NCBI GenBank assembly: GCA_946403845.1
Contig: CAMJBL010000002.1
Coordinates: 1-64,000, forward strand
Direction: 5' to 3'
DNA: 64,000 nt
DNA from: an uncultured Prevotella sp.
GTDB taxonomy: Bacteria; Bacteroidota; Bacteroidia; Bacteroidales; Bacteroidaceae
Part shown: positions 27,146 to 38,035 of the stretch, piece after piece
Numbering within the stretch: position 1 is the stretch's first letter
How the letters are laid out: each line of letters starts with the position of its first letter
Position numbers and translations under genes: made by a program
Notes under the pieces: model-generated
Database searches by the model: none
The model's input: the letters and a program-made list of their open reading frames with translations, nothing else
Told to the model about the DNA's origin: nothing

Positions 27146-27853
27146 ATGAAAAAGTATTTGTTCCTTACCCTTATGGCTGTTTTGACTCTCTCGGCCAACG
27201 CACAGAACATCCAGCTCCATTACGACTTCGGCCGAAACATATATCCTGACGAAGAGTCCTCTCGTCAGAAAGTCACCGTCACCCTTGAGCAGTTTAAGGC
27301 CGACAACTGGGGTTCCTGGTATTATTTTGTCGATGTCGACCTCAGTCGCAAAGAGACCCTTGGTGCCTATACAGAGATCTCTCGCGAGTTTAATCTGTTC
27401 AAAAAACTGCCCCTCGCTGCTCATGTTGAGTACGATGGTGGTCTCGGCTCCCGTACAGGAAGTTACCAGCAAGCCGCCCTTGCGGGTATTGCCTATAATG
27501 GCTATACCCCCAACTACACGGCTACTTGGTCGCTCCAATTGCTGTACAAGCGTTTCTTCAAGAGTTACGATTTCAATACTGCTTACAATAGCATGCAACT
27601 CACGGGCGTATGGGGCGTCCATTTCTTCGACCGCAAAATGTCATTCTCGGGTTTCATAGATTTTTGGCGTGGACAGAAAGCCGATGGACATGGTCAGCTT
27701 GTCATCCTCTCTGAACCTCAATTATGGTATAACATCACCGACCACCTCAGTTTAGGTTCTGAAGTGGAAATCAGCAACAATTTCATTTATAACACAGTCA
27801 ATGACAAGACCTTCTTCGTGAATCCTACGATTGCTGCGAAGTGGAATTTCTGA
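27146..27853 (+). CDS. DUF5020 family outer-membrane protein (Tsx-like barrel)
   Basis: The 235-residue protein has a signal peptide ending SANAQ and a mature start NIQLHYDFGRNIYPDE that is typical of DUF5020. Alternating strands such as WYYFVDVDLS, LAAHVEYDGGLG and WGVHFFDRKMSFSGFIDFW end in VNPTIAAKWNF, with the terminal Phe of a BAM-inserted barrel. The family is thought to resemble nucleoside-channel Tsx porins. It follows lpxB by 37 bp, giving surE-lpxB-DUF5020. A nucleotidase and a nucleoside-type channel together would make sense for nucleoside salvage, but that is inference. Confidence 0.8.
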   Translation: MKKYLFLTLMAVLTLSANAQNIQLHYDFGRNIYPDEESSRQKVTVTLEQFKADNWGSWYYFVDVDLSRKETLGAYTEISREFNLFKKLPLAAHVEYDGGLGSRTGSYQQAALAGIAYNGYTPNYTATWSLQLLYKRFFKSYDFNTAYNSMQLTGVWGVHFFDRKMSFSGFIDFWRGQKADGHGQLVILSEPQLWYNITDHLSLGSEVEISNNFIYNTVNDKTFFVNPTIAAKWNF

Positions 27854-27877
27854 TGTTCCCGCCATGTGTAATTTTTT

Positions 27878-27961
27878 ATGTTCGCGCACGGACAACATGT
27901 GTTTCTCGCCCTTGCACATATGTTTCTCGGCCTGAAACACATGTTTCTCGCCGAGAAACAT
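27878..27961. repeat. Tandem 21-bp repeat ending in a hairpin
   Basis: Units begin at 27878 (ATGTTCGCG), 27899 (GTGTTTCTCG), 27920 (ATGTTTCTCG) and 27941 (ATGTTTCTCG), an exact 21-bp spacing. The last unit continues as ATGTTTCTC-GCC-GAGAAACAT, a 9-bp perfect hairpin followed by AAAAA. The gap from 27854 to 28065 contains no other recognisable feature. Confidence 0.75.
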
Positions 27962-28065
27962 AAAAACCTGGGCAATGAAAAAACTATTCTTCTTCGATTC
28001 CCAAACAAAAGCCGGCCTATAACCATTCTTTAGTCAGAGAATCTCACGCCATTCTTGCAAGTTTT

Positions 28066-28836
28066 CTATTGCTGTTCTTTCTCCAAAACGAGGCTGCGCA
28101 TATTCTTTAGCAGGTCGCTGGCGAAGATGAAGTCTATAAGGCGGGTGTTGTCAGAGTGCATGATCTGATTGCTAACACCCTGCCATTCTTTGCAGCCTTC
28201 ATAGATAAAGATGATATTCTCACCAATGCCCATTACCGAATTCATGTCATGGGTATTGATGATAGTGGTCATATTGAATTCCTTGGTGATGCTGTGCAAC
28301 AGGTCGTCAATCACAAGCGATGTCTTCGGGTCAAGGCCGGAATTCGGTTCGTCGCAGAACAGGTATTTGGGGTTCAGGGCGATGGCACGGGCAATGGCTA
28401 CACGCTTCTGCATGCCTCCCGATAGCTCTCCGGGGAATTTCTCCTCGGCACCCACCAGGTTCACACGATCCAGACAGTCCATGGCGCGTTTTGTGCGTTC
28501 CCTCAAGGTCATCGAAGAGAACATATCCAGCGGGAACATCACATTTTCCAATACTGTCAACGAGTCGAACAGGGCCGCACTCTGGAAAATCATGCCCATC
28601 TCACGGCGCATATAAACCTTCTCCTTTTTCGACATGGCCACAAAGTCGCGACCGTCGTAGAGAACCTGACCACTCGTGGGCTCCAGCAAACCCACGAGAT
28701 TCTTCATCAGTACCGTCTTTCCTGAGCCGCTCTGACCAATAATCAGGTTGGTCTTGCCATCCTCGAACACGGTGCTGACATCTTTCAGTACATCCTTGTC
28801 CTCAAAACTCTTGTATAGATTCTTGACTTCTATCAT
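28066..28836 (-). CDS. ABC transporter ATPase, MlaF type
   Basis: The ATPase of an Mla/MCE-type phospholipid transport system at the inner membrane. The 256 residues carry Walker A GQSGSGKTVL, the signature LSGGMQKRVAIARA, Walker B YLFCDEPNSGLDP and the His-switch INTHDMNSVMGIG. The phrase EPNSGLDP is typical of MlaF. It is coupled to the permease gene by a 4-bp ATGA overlap. No MCE-domain substrate protein lies next to it in the window. Confidence 0.9.
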   Translation of the reverse strand: MIEVKNLYKSFEDKDVLKDVSTVFEDGKTNLIIGQSGSGKTVLMKNLVGLLEPTSGQVLYDGRDFVAMSKKEKVYMRREMGMIFQSAALFDSLTVLENVMFPLDMFSSMTLRERTKRAMDCLDRVNLVGAEEKFPGELSGGMQKRVAIARAIALNPKYLFCDEPNSGLDPKTSLVIDDLLHSITKEFNMTTIINTHDMNSVMGIGENIIFIYEGCKEWQGVSNQIMHSDNTRLIDFIFASDLLKNMRSLVLEKEQQ

Positions 28837-29579
28837 GATAACAGCTGGGTTAAGAAGACGTCACTGAAAAGAATGAGAACGCTCGATGATACGACAGCAT
28901 CAGTCGATGACTTACCAACGTTCACACTACCACCCTCGACGGTATAGCCGCAGAAAGCCGGTACACTCGATATGATAAAGGCGAAAAACTCGCTCTTGAT
29001 GATCGACATCCATACAAACCATGATTTAAACGAGTGTTGCAGACCCAAAGTCAGGTCGTCTGGCGGTAGCACATGGCCAACGTAGGCAGTGGCGTAAGCT
29101 CCTAGAATACCCGTGGCGGACGAGAAAATCACCAGAAACGGCATGATGGTCAACATGCCCATAATCTTCGGCAGAATCAGGTAGCTGGCCGAGTTTACCC
29201 CCATGATTTCCAGAGCGTCAATTTGTTGCGTCACACGCATCGTGCCCAGTTCCGAGGCGATGTTCGATCCTACCTTGCCTGCCAAGATCAGACACATGAT
29301 CGAGCTTGAGAACTCCAATAAAAGAATTTCGCGTGTAGTGTAACCGCTTACCCAACGGGGCATCCATGGACTTTGGATGTTTAGCTTCATTTGGATACAG
29401 ATCACGGCGCCGATAAAGAACGAAATGAGCAATACAATACCAATGGAGTTCACACCCAACTGGGCCATCTCCTTCACATACGACTTAAAGAACATGCGCA
29501 TCCGTTCGGGGATGGAAAAAGTTCGCCCCATTAGTTGGATGTAGCGTCCGAATATGGTCAGATATCTGATGATAATCAT
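28833..29579 (-). CDS. ABC transporter permease, MlaE type
   Basis: A 248-residue integral membrane protein with about five to six hydrophobic segments. It has the MlaE signatures GKVGSNIASELGTMRVTQQI and DALEIMGVNSASYLILPKI. It partners with the downstream ATPase to move phospholipid between inner membrane and periplasm and so maintain outer-membrane asymmetry. It is the first gene of a two-gene operon under the promoter at 29606-29637. Confidence 0.9.
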   Translation of the reverse strand: MIIIRYLTIFGRYIQLMGRTFSIPERMRMFFKSYVKEMAQLGVNSIGIVLLISFFIGAVICIQMKLNIQSPWMPRWVSGYTTREILLLEFSSSIMCLILAGKVGSNIASELGTMRVTQQIDALEIMGVNSASYLILPKIMGMLTIMPFLVIFSSATGILGAYATAYVGHVLPPDDLTLGLQHSFKSWFVWMSIIKSEFFAFIISSVPAFCGYTVEGGSVNVGKSSTDAVVSSSVLILFSDVFLTQLLS

Positions 29580-29605
29580 CGTTCTCTATTGCCTTTTTTC
29601 GTCCG

Positions 29606-29637
29606 CAAAGGTAGACAATATTTCCGAAACTGCCAAG
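29606..29637 (-). promoter_or_regulatory. Promoter of the mla-type operon
   Basis: Minus strand: TTCTTGGCAGTTT, then, 20 nt after the CTTG, TACCTTTGC. It resembles the promoter at 9078-9109 across the -33 region and in the bases around TGTCTAC. Confidence 0.75.
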
Positions 29638-29749
29638 AATTAGGATGAAAAACCTCGTAAAAATAGGCCAAATACTAACCTTTACTCACCGTGAATCTCA
29701 ATAAGAACAAGATAAACTCTTAACTATAAAAATAAAAACTCTTAATAGT

Positions 29750-29781
29750 TTTGGTTTTTTGCTCACTTATTCGTACCTTTG
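29750..29781 (+). promoter_or_regulatory. lptB promoter
   Basis: TTTG (29750-29753), 20 nt, TACCTTTG (29774-29781), 9 bp before the lptB ATG. The whole segment 29751-29782, spacer included, differs at one base from the asd promoter at 61704-61735. A small hairpin AAAACT...AGTTTT lies just upstream (29735-29752). Confidence 0.85.
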
Positions 29782-29790
29782 CGGGCGATT

Positions 29791-30585
29791 ATGGATACAG
29801 AAGGATTAGTACTACGCACGGAAGGTCTCGTGAAGCGGTATGGTAAGCGTACCGTTGTTAACGATGTGAGCTTCAATGTGAAGCAGGGCGAGATTGTTGG
29901 TCTGTTGGGTCCTAACGGCGCCGGTAAGACCACCTCGTTTTATATGACTACAGGACTGATCGTACCCAATGGTGGTCATATCTACTTAGGTGATGAGGAT
30001 GTGACGAAATACCCTGTGTTCAGACGTGCTCGTGCAGGTATCGGCTATCTGGCACAGGAGGCAAGCGTGTTCCGTAAGATGAGCGTTGAGGATAATATCC
30101 TCTCCGTGTTGGAGATGACGGGCAAACCCCGTGACTACCAGTTGCAGAAGTTGGAGGAACTGATCAAGGAATTCCGCTTGGGCAAGGTGCGCAAGAACAA
30201 GGGCGACCAGCTTTCAGGTGGTGAGCGCCGAAGGACGGAGATTGCCCGTTGCCTGGCCATCGAGCCTAAGTTTATCATGCTTGACGAACCCTTTGCAGGT
30301 GTTGACCCCATTGCCGTGGAGGATATCCAGCAGATTGTGTGGAAACTGAAGTACAGGAATATCGGTATCCTGATAACCGACCATAATGTGGATGAGACAC
30401 TTACCATCACTGATCGTGCTTACCTCTTGTTTGAGGGCCGTATCCTGTTTCAGGGCTCACCCGAAGAGCTGGCGGAGAATAAAATCGTGAGGGAGAAGTA
30501 TCTCACGAATTCGTTCGTATTGCGTAAGAAAGACTTCCAGTTGATGGAAGAGGAGCGCAAAGCGAAAGAGGAAGAGGAACTTTGA
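29791..30585 (+). CDS. lptB: LPS export ATPase LptB
   Basis: The ATPase that powers extraction of LPS from the inner membrane toward the Lpt bridge. The 264 residues carry Walker [10 protein letters not shown], the LptB-type Q-loop [13 protein letters not shown], the signature [16 protein letters not shown], Walker [14 protein letters not shown] and [10 protein letters not shown]. The C-terminal 20 residues are highly charged ([12 protein letters not shown]). I chose ATG 29791, since any earlier in-frame codon lies inside the promoter. Its permease partners LptF/G are not adjacent. Confidence 0.95.
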   Translation: MDTEGLVLRTEGLVKRYGKRTVVNDVSFNVKQGEIVGLLGPNGAGKTTSFYMTTGLIVPNGGHIYLGDEDVTKYPVFRRARAGIGYLAQEASVFRKMSVEDNILSVLEMTGKPRDYQLQKLEELIKEFRLGKVRKNKGDQLSGGERRRTEIARCLAIEPKFIMLDEPFAGVDPIAVEDIQQIVWKLKYRNIGILITDHNVDETLTITDRAYLLFEGRILFQGSPEELAENKIVREKYLTNSFVLRKKDFQLMEEERKAKEEEEL

Positions 30586-30661
30586 ACTTTATGATTACTA
30601 TGAGTGCGGTTTTCTATTTGATTGAGACCTAAAAGTATTAAATAATATTAAAAGTAACCAT

Positions 30662-30696
30662 AACTCTCAACTCTCAACTCTTAACTCTCAACTAAA
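30662..30696. repeat. Heptad repeat before the tig promoter (5 units)
   Basis: AACTCTC, AACTCTC, AACTCTT, AACTCTC and AACTAAA are contiguous 7-bp units. They end 5 bp before the -7 element of tig. Similar 7-bp units precede the guaB and tRNA-Val promoters. Confidence 0.85.
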
Positions 30697-30701
30697 ATTA
30701 G

Positions 30702-30709
30702 TACTTTTG
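30702..30709 (+). promoter_or_regulatory. tig promoter -7 element
   Basis: TACTTTTGCAC follows the heptad array directly and lies 44 bp before the tig start. Confidence 0.75.
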
Positions 30710-30753
30710 CACCTCAATTTTTGAGTATTATATATAATAAGGTATAAAGAAAG

Positions 30754-32112
30754 ATGAAAATTACATTTGATTGCCCTGATAAGATCAATGGCGTTCTGAC
30801 CATGACTATTGAGTCTGCAGACTATCAGGAGAAGGTTGAGAAAACACTGAAAGATTATCGCAAGAAGGCCCAGGTGCCCGGTTTTCGTCCCGGACAAGTT
30901 CCTATGGGTCTGGTAAAGCGCCAGTATGGCACTGCTGTTAAGGTTGATGAGGTGAACCGCCTGATGGGCGAGAAACTCTATGAATATGTGCGTGAGAACA
31001 AGATTCAGATGCTCGGTGAGCCCCTGCCCAGCGACAAGCAGCAGCCTCAGGACTTTGAAAAGGATGGTGATCTGACCTTCGTGTTTGATATTGCCGTTGC
31101 TCCCGAGTTCAAGGTGGCTTTGAGTGGCAAGGATAAGGTCGAGTATTATACTATCACCGTCGACGACAAACTCATTGACCAACAGGTACAGATGTATGCA
31201 TCACAGGGTGGTGAGTTTGTGAAGGCTGAAGTGTTCAGTGGTAACGACACCATTACTGGTGACCTGCGTCAGCTTGATAAGAAAGGCAACACCCTTGAAG
31301 GTGGTATCACCACCGAGGCCGGTATGATTATGCCCGCCTATATCAAGGATGACAAGCAAAAGAAACTGTTTGATGGCTGTAAGCCTGGTGATATCATTAC
31401 CTTCAACCCCAAGAAGGCATATCCCGACAATGATGCCGAGGTGGCAGCTCTGTTAAAGGTGAAGAAAGAGGATGTTGCTGATATGAATAGCGATTTCTCA
31501 TTCCAGGTGACGGAGATCCGTCATTTCCAGCCCGCTGAAGTGAACCAGACATTGTTCGATCGTGTTTTCGGTGAGGGTAACGTGAAGGACGAGAAAGCCT
31601 TCCGCGACAAAATTGCCGAGCAACTGAAAGCCCAGTTCGCAGGTAGCAGCGATTATAAGTTCATGCAGGACGTACGTGCTCATCTGGAGAAGAAGGTGGG
31701 TAAGCTCGAGTTCCCCGAGGCCTTGTTGAAGCGTGTGATGTTGCAGAATAACAAGGATAAAGGTGCTGACTATGTAGAGCAGAATTTTGAGGGTAGTATC
31801 AAGGAACTGGCCTGGCACCTGATAAAGGAGCAGATTGTAGCCGCTCAGGAGATTAAGGTTGAGGACGAGGATGTCAAGCGTGTGGCCAGAGAGGCTATCC
31901 GTGCACAGTTCGCCCAGTATGGTATGGCTAATGTGCCTGACGATGTGATCGAGAACTATGCTGAGGAGCAGTTGAAGAAGCGCGAGAACCTCGACAACTT
32001 TGTGGATCGTGCTGTTGATCTCAAACTGACGGAAAAACTCAAAACTGTGGTCAAATTGGATGAAAAATCGGTCACTTTGGACGAGTTTAACAAGATGATG
32101 GAGGGAAAATAA
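30754..32112 (+). CDS. tig: Trigger factor (ribosome-associated chaperone)
   Basis: Binds nascent chains at the ribosome exit tunnel. The 452 residues include the ribosome-docking motif VPGFRPGQVPMGLVKRQYG (about 41-60) and a helical substrate-cradle C-terminal domain. The middle domain is the FKBP-like region but is divergent, with long insertions, as usual for Bacteroidetes. It lies upstream of clpP-clpX, the classic tig-clpP-clpX order, though a weak terminator and a separate promoter lie between. Confidence 0.93.
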   Translation: MKITFDCPDKINGVLTMTIESADYQEKVEKTLKDYRKKAQVPGFRPGQVPMGLVKRQYGTAVKVDEVNRLMGEKLYEYVRENKIQMLGEPLPSDKQQPQDFEKDGDLTFVFDIAVAPEFKVALSGKDKVEYYTITVDDKLIDQQVQMYASQGGEFVKAEVFSGNDTITGDLRQLDKKGNTLEGGITTEAGMIMPAYIKDDKQKKLFDGCKPGDIITFNPKKAYPDNDAEVAALLKVKKEDVADMNSDFSFQVTEIRHFQPAEVNQTLFDRVFGEGNVKDEKAFRDKIAEQLKAQFAGSSDYKFMQDVRAHLEKKVGKLEFPEALLKRVMLQNNKDKGADYVEQNFEGSIKELAWHLIKEQIVAAQEIKVEDEDVKRVAREAIRAQFAQYGMANVPDDVIENYAEEQLKKRENLDNFVDRAVDLKLTEKLKTVVKLDEKSVTLDEFNKMMEGK

Positions 32113-32128
32113 GTATTTTTACGAAAAA

Positions 32129-32166
32129 ATAACTCCTTTTTTTGAAGGGTTATCGACTTTTTTTCT
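32129..32166 (+). terminator. Weak terminator after tig
   Basis: ATAACTCC (32129-32136) pairs with GGGTTAT (32147-32153) with one bulged base. It is followed by CGAC and a run of seven T residues. It sits just ahead of the clpP -7 element. Confidence 0.5.
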
Positions 32167-32174
32167 TATCTTTG
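32167..32174 (+). promoter_or_regulatory. clpP promoter -7 element
   Basis: TATCTTTGTG after a T tract, about 93 bp upstream of the clpP ATG, which predicts a leader of roughly 85 nt. Confidence 0.65.
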
Positions 32175-32182
32175 TGTCCCAA

Positions 32183-32219
32183 TCACGAGATAAAAAGGTC
32201 GAGAACCCTTTTTTCGTGA
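32183..32219 (+). promoter_or_regulatory. Hairpin at the 5' end of the clpP leader
   Basis: TCACGA (32183-32188) pairs with TCGTGA (32214-32219). AAAAAGG (32192-32198) pairs with CCTTTTT (32207-32213). A 3-nt bulge and an 8-nt loop complete the structure. It would form within a few bases of the transcript start. Its place suggests mRNA protection or an attenuator. Confidence 0.55.
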
Positions 32220-32267
32220 GCCTATTTTTGTAGAAGTTAGACGTATTTAGAAGGAGTTAGAAGACTT

Positions 32268-32936
32268 ATGAAGAATGATTTTAGAAAATATGCCGTAGGG
32301 CATTTAGGGATGGATGGCCTGACACTTGATGAGGTTATGAAGGCTCAGGCACAGTATTTGAATCCGTATATTCTTGAGGAGCGTCAGTTGAACGTGACAC
32401 AGATGGACGTCTTCTCACGACTGATGATGGACCGCATCATCTTCTTGGGTACCCAGATTGATGACTATACCGCTAATACGCTGCAGGCGCAGTTGCTGTA
32501 TCTCGACTCTGTTGATTCCGGCAAGGATATCAGCATCTATATCAATTCGCCTGGTGGTAGCGTGACAGCCGGTCTGGGAATCTATGACACCATGCAGTTC
32601 ATCTCGAGCGACGTGGCCACTATTTGTACGGGTATGGCTGCTTCAATGGGAGCTGTGCTGCTCGTGGCGGGTACGGAGGGTAAGCGTTCAGCCTTACCTC
32701 ATAGTCGTGTAATGATTCATCAACCTCTTGGCGGTGTGCAGGGACAGGCATCGGACATTGAGATCGAAGCCAAGGAGATTCTGAAGTTCAAGAAAGAACT
32801 CTATACCATCATCTCCGAGCACTCACACACACCGTATGATAAGGTATACGCCGACTCCGACCGTAACTATTGGATGACGGCTGAAGAGGCTAAGGCCTAT
32901 GGTATGATTGACAATGTTCTTACAAGAAAGAAATAA
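32268..32936 (+). CDS. clpP: ATP-dependent Clp protease proteolytic subunit
   Basis: A serine protease that forms a 14-mer chamber and degrades proteins fed by ClpX. The 222 residues show the catalytic Ser in [11 protein letters not shown], the His in [10 protein letters not shown] and a downstream Asp. The stop codon shares one base with the clpX start (TAATG), so the two are translated together. Confidence 0.97.
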   Translation: MKNDFRKYAVGHLGMDGLTLDEVMKAQAQYLNPYILEERQLNVTQMDVFSRLMMDRIIFLGTQIDDYTANTLQAQLLYLDSVDSGKDISIYINSPGGSVTAGLGIYDTMQFISSDVATICTGMAASMGAVLLVAGTEGKRSALPHSRVMIHQPLGGVQGQASDIEIEAKEILKFKKELYTIISEHSHTPYDKVYADSDRNYWMTAEEAKAYGMIDNVLTRKK

Positions 32937-34165
32937 TGGCAAAGAAGGCATGTAGTTTCTGCGGAAGGACAGAACGGGAGTGCAGATTGCTCATCACGGG
33001 TGTTGATGGTTTCATCTGCGAGAACTGTGCGGAGCAGGCCTACCGTATTGTGCAGGAGAATCTCACAGATGCGCCTCAGTCTAATGGGAAGAGTAGTTTC
33101 AATATGAAAGCGGTGCCCAAGCCCGTTGAGATTAAGAATTATCTGGACCAGTATGTCATTGGTCAGGATGAGGCGAAGCGATTCCTCTCAGTTGCCGTTT
33201 ACAACCATTATAAGCGATTGCAGCAGCCCGAGGATAAGGATGGGGTTGAGATTGAGAAGAGCAACATCATTATGGTAGGTTCTACGGGTACAGGTAAGAC
33301 CCTTCTGGCACGTACTATCGCTAAGTTGCTCGACGTGCCTTTTACCATTGTTGATGCAACTGTGTTTACGGAGGCCGGCTATGTGGGCGAGGATGTGGAG
33401 AGTATCCTGACACGATTGCTGCAAGTGGCAGACTATGATGTGGCAGCTGCCCAACGCGGTATTGTCTTTATTGACGAGATCGATAAGATAGCCCGTAAGA
33501 GTGACAATCCTTCCATTACTCGGGACGTGAGTGGTGAAGGGGTGCAGCAGGGATTGCTCAAACTGTTGGAGGGTACCAATGTGAATGTGCCACCCAAGGG
33601 TGGACGTAAACATCCTGATCAGGACTATATTTCGGTGGATACCCGCAATATCCTTTTCGTTTGTGGTGGAGCCTTCGACGGAATTGAGCGTAAGATAGCC
33701 CAGCGCATGAATACTCATGTGGTGGGTTATAACTCGGTGCAGAATGTTGCAAAAATTGACAAAGAGAATCTGATGCAGTATATCGTACCGCAAGATTTGA
33801 AATCGTTTGGGCTGATTCCTGAGATTATCGGGCGCCTGCCTGTCCTGACTTATCTGAATCCGCTTGATCGTGACGCTTTGGCCAAGATTCTTACTGAACC
33901 GAAAAACTCTATTGTTAAGCAATATGAGAAACTTTTTGAGATGGATGGTATCAAACTTACCTTTACCCCAGAGGCATTAAAAGTGATAGTCGATAAGGCC
34001 GTAGAGTATAAACTCGGTGCGCGTGGTCTGCGTTCGATTGTGGAGACGGTCATGATGGATACCATGTTTGAGATTCCGTCAAGGAAAGTAAAGAAATTTG
34101 AGGTAACAGCCAAGTATGCGCTGCAGCAATTGGAAAAGTCACAACTACAGCGGTTAGCCTCATAG
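32936..34165 (+). CDS. clpX: ATP-dependent unfoldase ClpX
   Basis: AAA+ unfoldase partner of ClpP. The 409 residues start with a four-Cys zinc domain (CSFCGRTE and CENC). They contain Walker A GSTGTGKT and Walker [10 protein letters not shown]. The pore and ClpP-docking loops are also present, and IGRLPVL and [11 protein letters not shown] mark the C-terminal AAA lid. It overlaps clpP by one base. Confidence 0.97.
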   Translation: MAKKACSFCGRTERECRLLITGVDGFICENCAEQAYRIVQENLTDAPQSNGKSSFNMKAVPKPVEIKNYLDQYVIGQDEAKRFLSVAVYNHYKRLQQPEDKDGVEIEKSNIIMVGSTGTGKTLLARTIAKLLDVPFTIVDATVFTEAGYVGEDVESILTRLLQVADYDVAAAQRGIVFIDEIDKIARKSDNPSITRDVSGEGVQQGLLKLLEGTNVNVPPKGGRKHPDQDYISVDTRNILFVCGGAFDGIERKIAQRMNTHVVGYNSVQNVAKIDKENLMQYIVPQDLKSFGLIPEIIGRLPVLTYLNPLDRDALAKILTEPKNSIVKQYEKLFEMDGIKLTFTPEALKVIVDKAVEYKLGARGLRSIVETVMMDTMFEIPSRKVKKFEVTAKYALQQLEKSQLQRLAS

Positions 34166-34211
34166 AAATCAGACATCTACAAGCCTATTACATTAACGAA
34201 GGAAAAATGAT

Positions 34212-36395
34212 ATGACGAATAAAGCCAATCTGCATGAAGCACTGAAGAAGTATTTCGGCTTTGATAAGTTCAAAGGTGACCAGGAGAAGATCATCCAAAG
34301 TGTGTTGGATGGTAAGGATACCTTTGTATTGATGCCTACTGGCGGCGGTAAGTCGCTCTGCTATCAGTTGCCCTCGCTGCTGATGGAAGGCGTTGCCATC
34401 GTGATATCGCCACTGATTGCCCTGATGAAGAATCAGGTGGATTTCATCTCACAGCTGAGTGAGCATGAAGGAACTGCCCATTACTTGAACTCTTCGCTGA
34501 ATAAGGCTGCCATCGATCAGGTAAAGACGGATATCCAGGCGGGCATCACCAAATTGCTCTATGTGGCGCCCGAATCGCTCACAAAAGAGGAAAATGTAGA
34601 ATTCCTTAAGTCAGTGAAAATTTCTTTTTATGCGGTCGATGAGGCTCATTGTATTTCGGAATGGGGACATGACTTCCGTCCGGAATACCGCCGTATTCGT
34701 CCGATTGTGAATGAGATCGGGCAAGCACCCATCATTGCGCTGACAGCCACGGCTACCGATAAGGTGCGTTCGGATATCAAGAAGAACTTAGGCATTATGG
34801 ATGCCAGGGAGTTCAAGAGTTCGTTCAACCGTCCGAATTTGTATTATGAGGTGCGTTCGAAAACAAAGGATGTAGATAAGGATATCATCCGTTTTATTAA
34901 ACAGCATCCGGGCAAGAGTGGCATCATTTACTGCCTCTCGCGCAAAAAAGTGGAGGAATTGGCGGCCATCCTGAGGGCCAATGACATCAAAGCAGCAGCC
35001 TATCACGCCGGACTTGACTCTCCCACACGTACTCAGACTCAGGACGATTTCCTAATGGAGAATATCGACGTGATTGTGGCCACCATTGCTTTTGGCATGG
35101 GTATTGACAAACCCGATGTTCGTTTTGTGATTCACTATGATATTCCCAAATCCCTCGAAGGGTACTATCAGGAGACGGGTCGTGCCGGTCGCGATGGTGG
35201 CGAGGGTATCTGCCTGGCCTTCTATTCGAGTAAAGATCTCGACAAGTTGGAGAAGTTCATGGAAGGTAAGCCTGTGGCAGAACAGGATATAGGACGACAA
35301 CTTCTTGTAGAAACGGCGGCATATGCTGAGACAAGTGTCTGCAGAAGGAAGATGTTGCTGCATTATTTCGGAGAGAATTACGAGCGTGAGAATTGTGGCA
35401 ATTGCGACAATTGCCTGCATCCGAAGACGAAGATTGAAGGCATGAACCAGTTGGTGACAGTGTTGCAGGTAATCCAGCGCATTAAGGAGAACTTCCGTTC
35501 GGACTATGTGATCGACTTCATCATCGGAAAGGAAACGGAGGAGATAATTGCTCATAAGCACCATGAGTACGATGAATTCGGTATTGGAGAGGATGAGGAT
35601 CCGAAGATTTGGAATCCTGTGATTCGTCAGGCATTGCTGATGGGCTACTTAAAGAAGGAAGTGGAGAATTACGGTATTCTTAAGATTACCTCTGCCGGCA
35701 AGAAATTCCTCAAGGCTCCGCATTCGTTTATGATAGTGAAGGATGCCGAGTTTAGTGAGGATGTTAATGCCGGCGGTGAGCAGGAAGGTACGGCAGGTGC
35801 TCTCGACCCGACTTTGGCAGCCATGCTGCGCGACCTGCGTAAGAAGGTGTCTAAACGGATGGAGCGTCCACCATATGTCATCTTCCAAGATGTGAGCATT
35901 GACCAGATGGCCACCGATTATCCCGTTACGCTTGAGGAGTTGAAAAATATCCAGGGCGTGGGCGAGGGAAAGGTGAAACAGCCGTACGCGAAAGAGTTCG
36001 TCGATCTCATTAAGAAATACTGCGACGAGAATGAAATTGAGCGTCAGGTGGACATGCGTGTGCGCACCGTCGCCAAGAAATCAATGTTGAAGGTGAAAAT
36101 CATTCAAAGTATTGATCGTCAGGTGCCTCTCGATGATATTGCCAATGCCCAAGGTATCGACTTTGACGAACTGTTGTCGGAGATCGAGGCCATTGTGTAT
36201 AGCGGAACCAAACTGAATATCGACTATTTCCTTGAAGAGGTGATGGACGAGGATCATATCGATGATATCTATGACTATTTTGCAGAGTCGGATACAGACC
36301 GTTTGAGCGTGGCTCAGGATGAGTTGGGTGGTGACTATTCGGAGGATGAGATACGCCTTGTCCGTATCAAGTTCTTATCGGAAATGGCCAACTAA
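34212..36395 (+). CDS. recQ: ATP-dependent DNA helicase RecQ
   Basis: 3'-5' helicase for recombination and fork repair. The 727 residues contain motif I PTGGGKSLCYQ, motif II DEAHCISEWGHDFRPEY and the motif VI region QETGRAGRDG. The zinc cluster is CRRKMLLHYFGENYERENCGNCDNC. The winged-helix RQC region and an HRDC domain (about 540-620) follow, with a C-terminal extension of about 100 residues ending near ADTDRL-like acidic helices. It follows clpX by 46 bp and may share its transcript. Confidence 0.95.
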   Translation: MTNKANLHEALKKYFGFDKFKGDQEKIIQSVLDGKDTFVLMPTGGGKSLCYQLPSLLMEGVAIVISPLIALMKNQVDFISQLSEHEGTAHYLNSSLNKAAIDQVKTDIQAGITKLLYVAPESLTKEENVEFLKSVKISFYAVDEAHCISEWGHDFRPEYRRIRPIVNEIGQAPIIALTATATDKVRSDIKKNLGIMDAREFKSSFNRPNLYYEVRSKTKDVDKDIIRFIKQHPGKSGIIYCLSRKKVEELAAILRANDIKAAAYHAGLDSPTRTQTQDDFLMENIDVIVATIAFGMGIDKPDVRFVIHYDIPKSLEGYYQETGRAGRDGGEGICLAFYSSKDLDKLEKFMEGKPVAEQDIGRQLLVETAAYAETSVCRRKMLLHYFGENYERENCGNCDNCLHPKTKIEGMNQLVTVLQVIQRIKENFRSDYVIDFIIGKETEEIIAHKHHEYDEFGIGEDEDPKIWNPVIRQALLMGYLKKEVENYGILKITSAGKKFLKAPHSFMIVKDAEFSEDVNAGGEQEGTAGALDPTLAAMLRDLRKKVSKRMERPPYVIFQDVSIDQMATDYPVTLEELKNIQGVGEGKVKQPYAKEFVDLIKKYCDENEIERQVDMRVRTVAKKSMLKVKIIQSIDRQVPLDDIANAQGIDFDELLSEIEAIVYSGTKLNIDYFLEEVMDEDHIDDIYDYFAESDTDRLSVAQDELGGDYSEDEIRLVRIKFLSEMAN

Positions 36396-36399
36396 AACA

Positions 36400-38031
<1,632 letters not shown>

Positions 38032-38035
38032 TAAA

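Noticed and set aside
27752..27961. Antisense reading frames rich in GEKH or ARN heptapeptides
   Set aside because: They are simply translations of the 21-bp DNA repeat and overlap the DUF5020 gene on the other strand.
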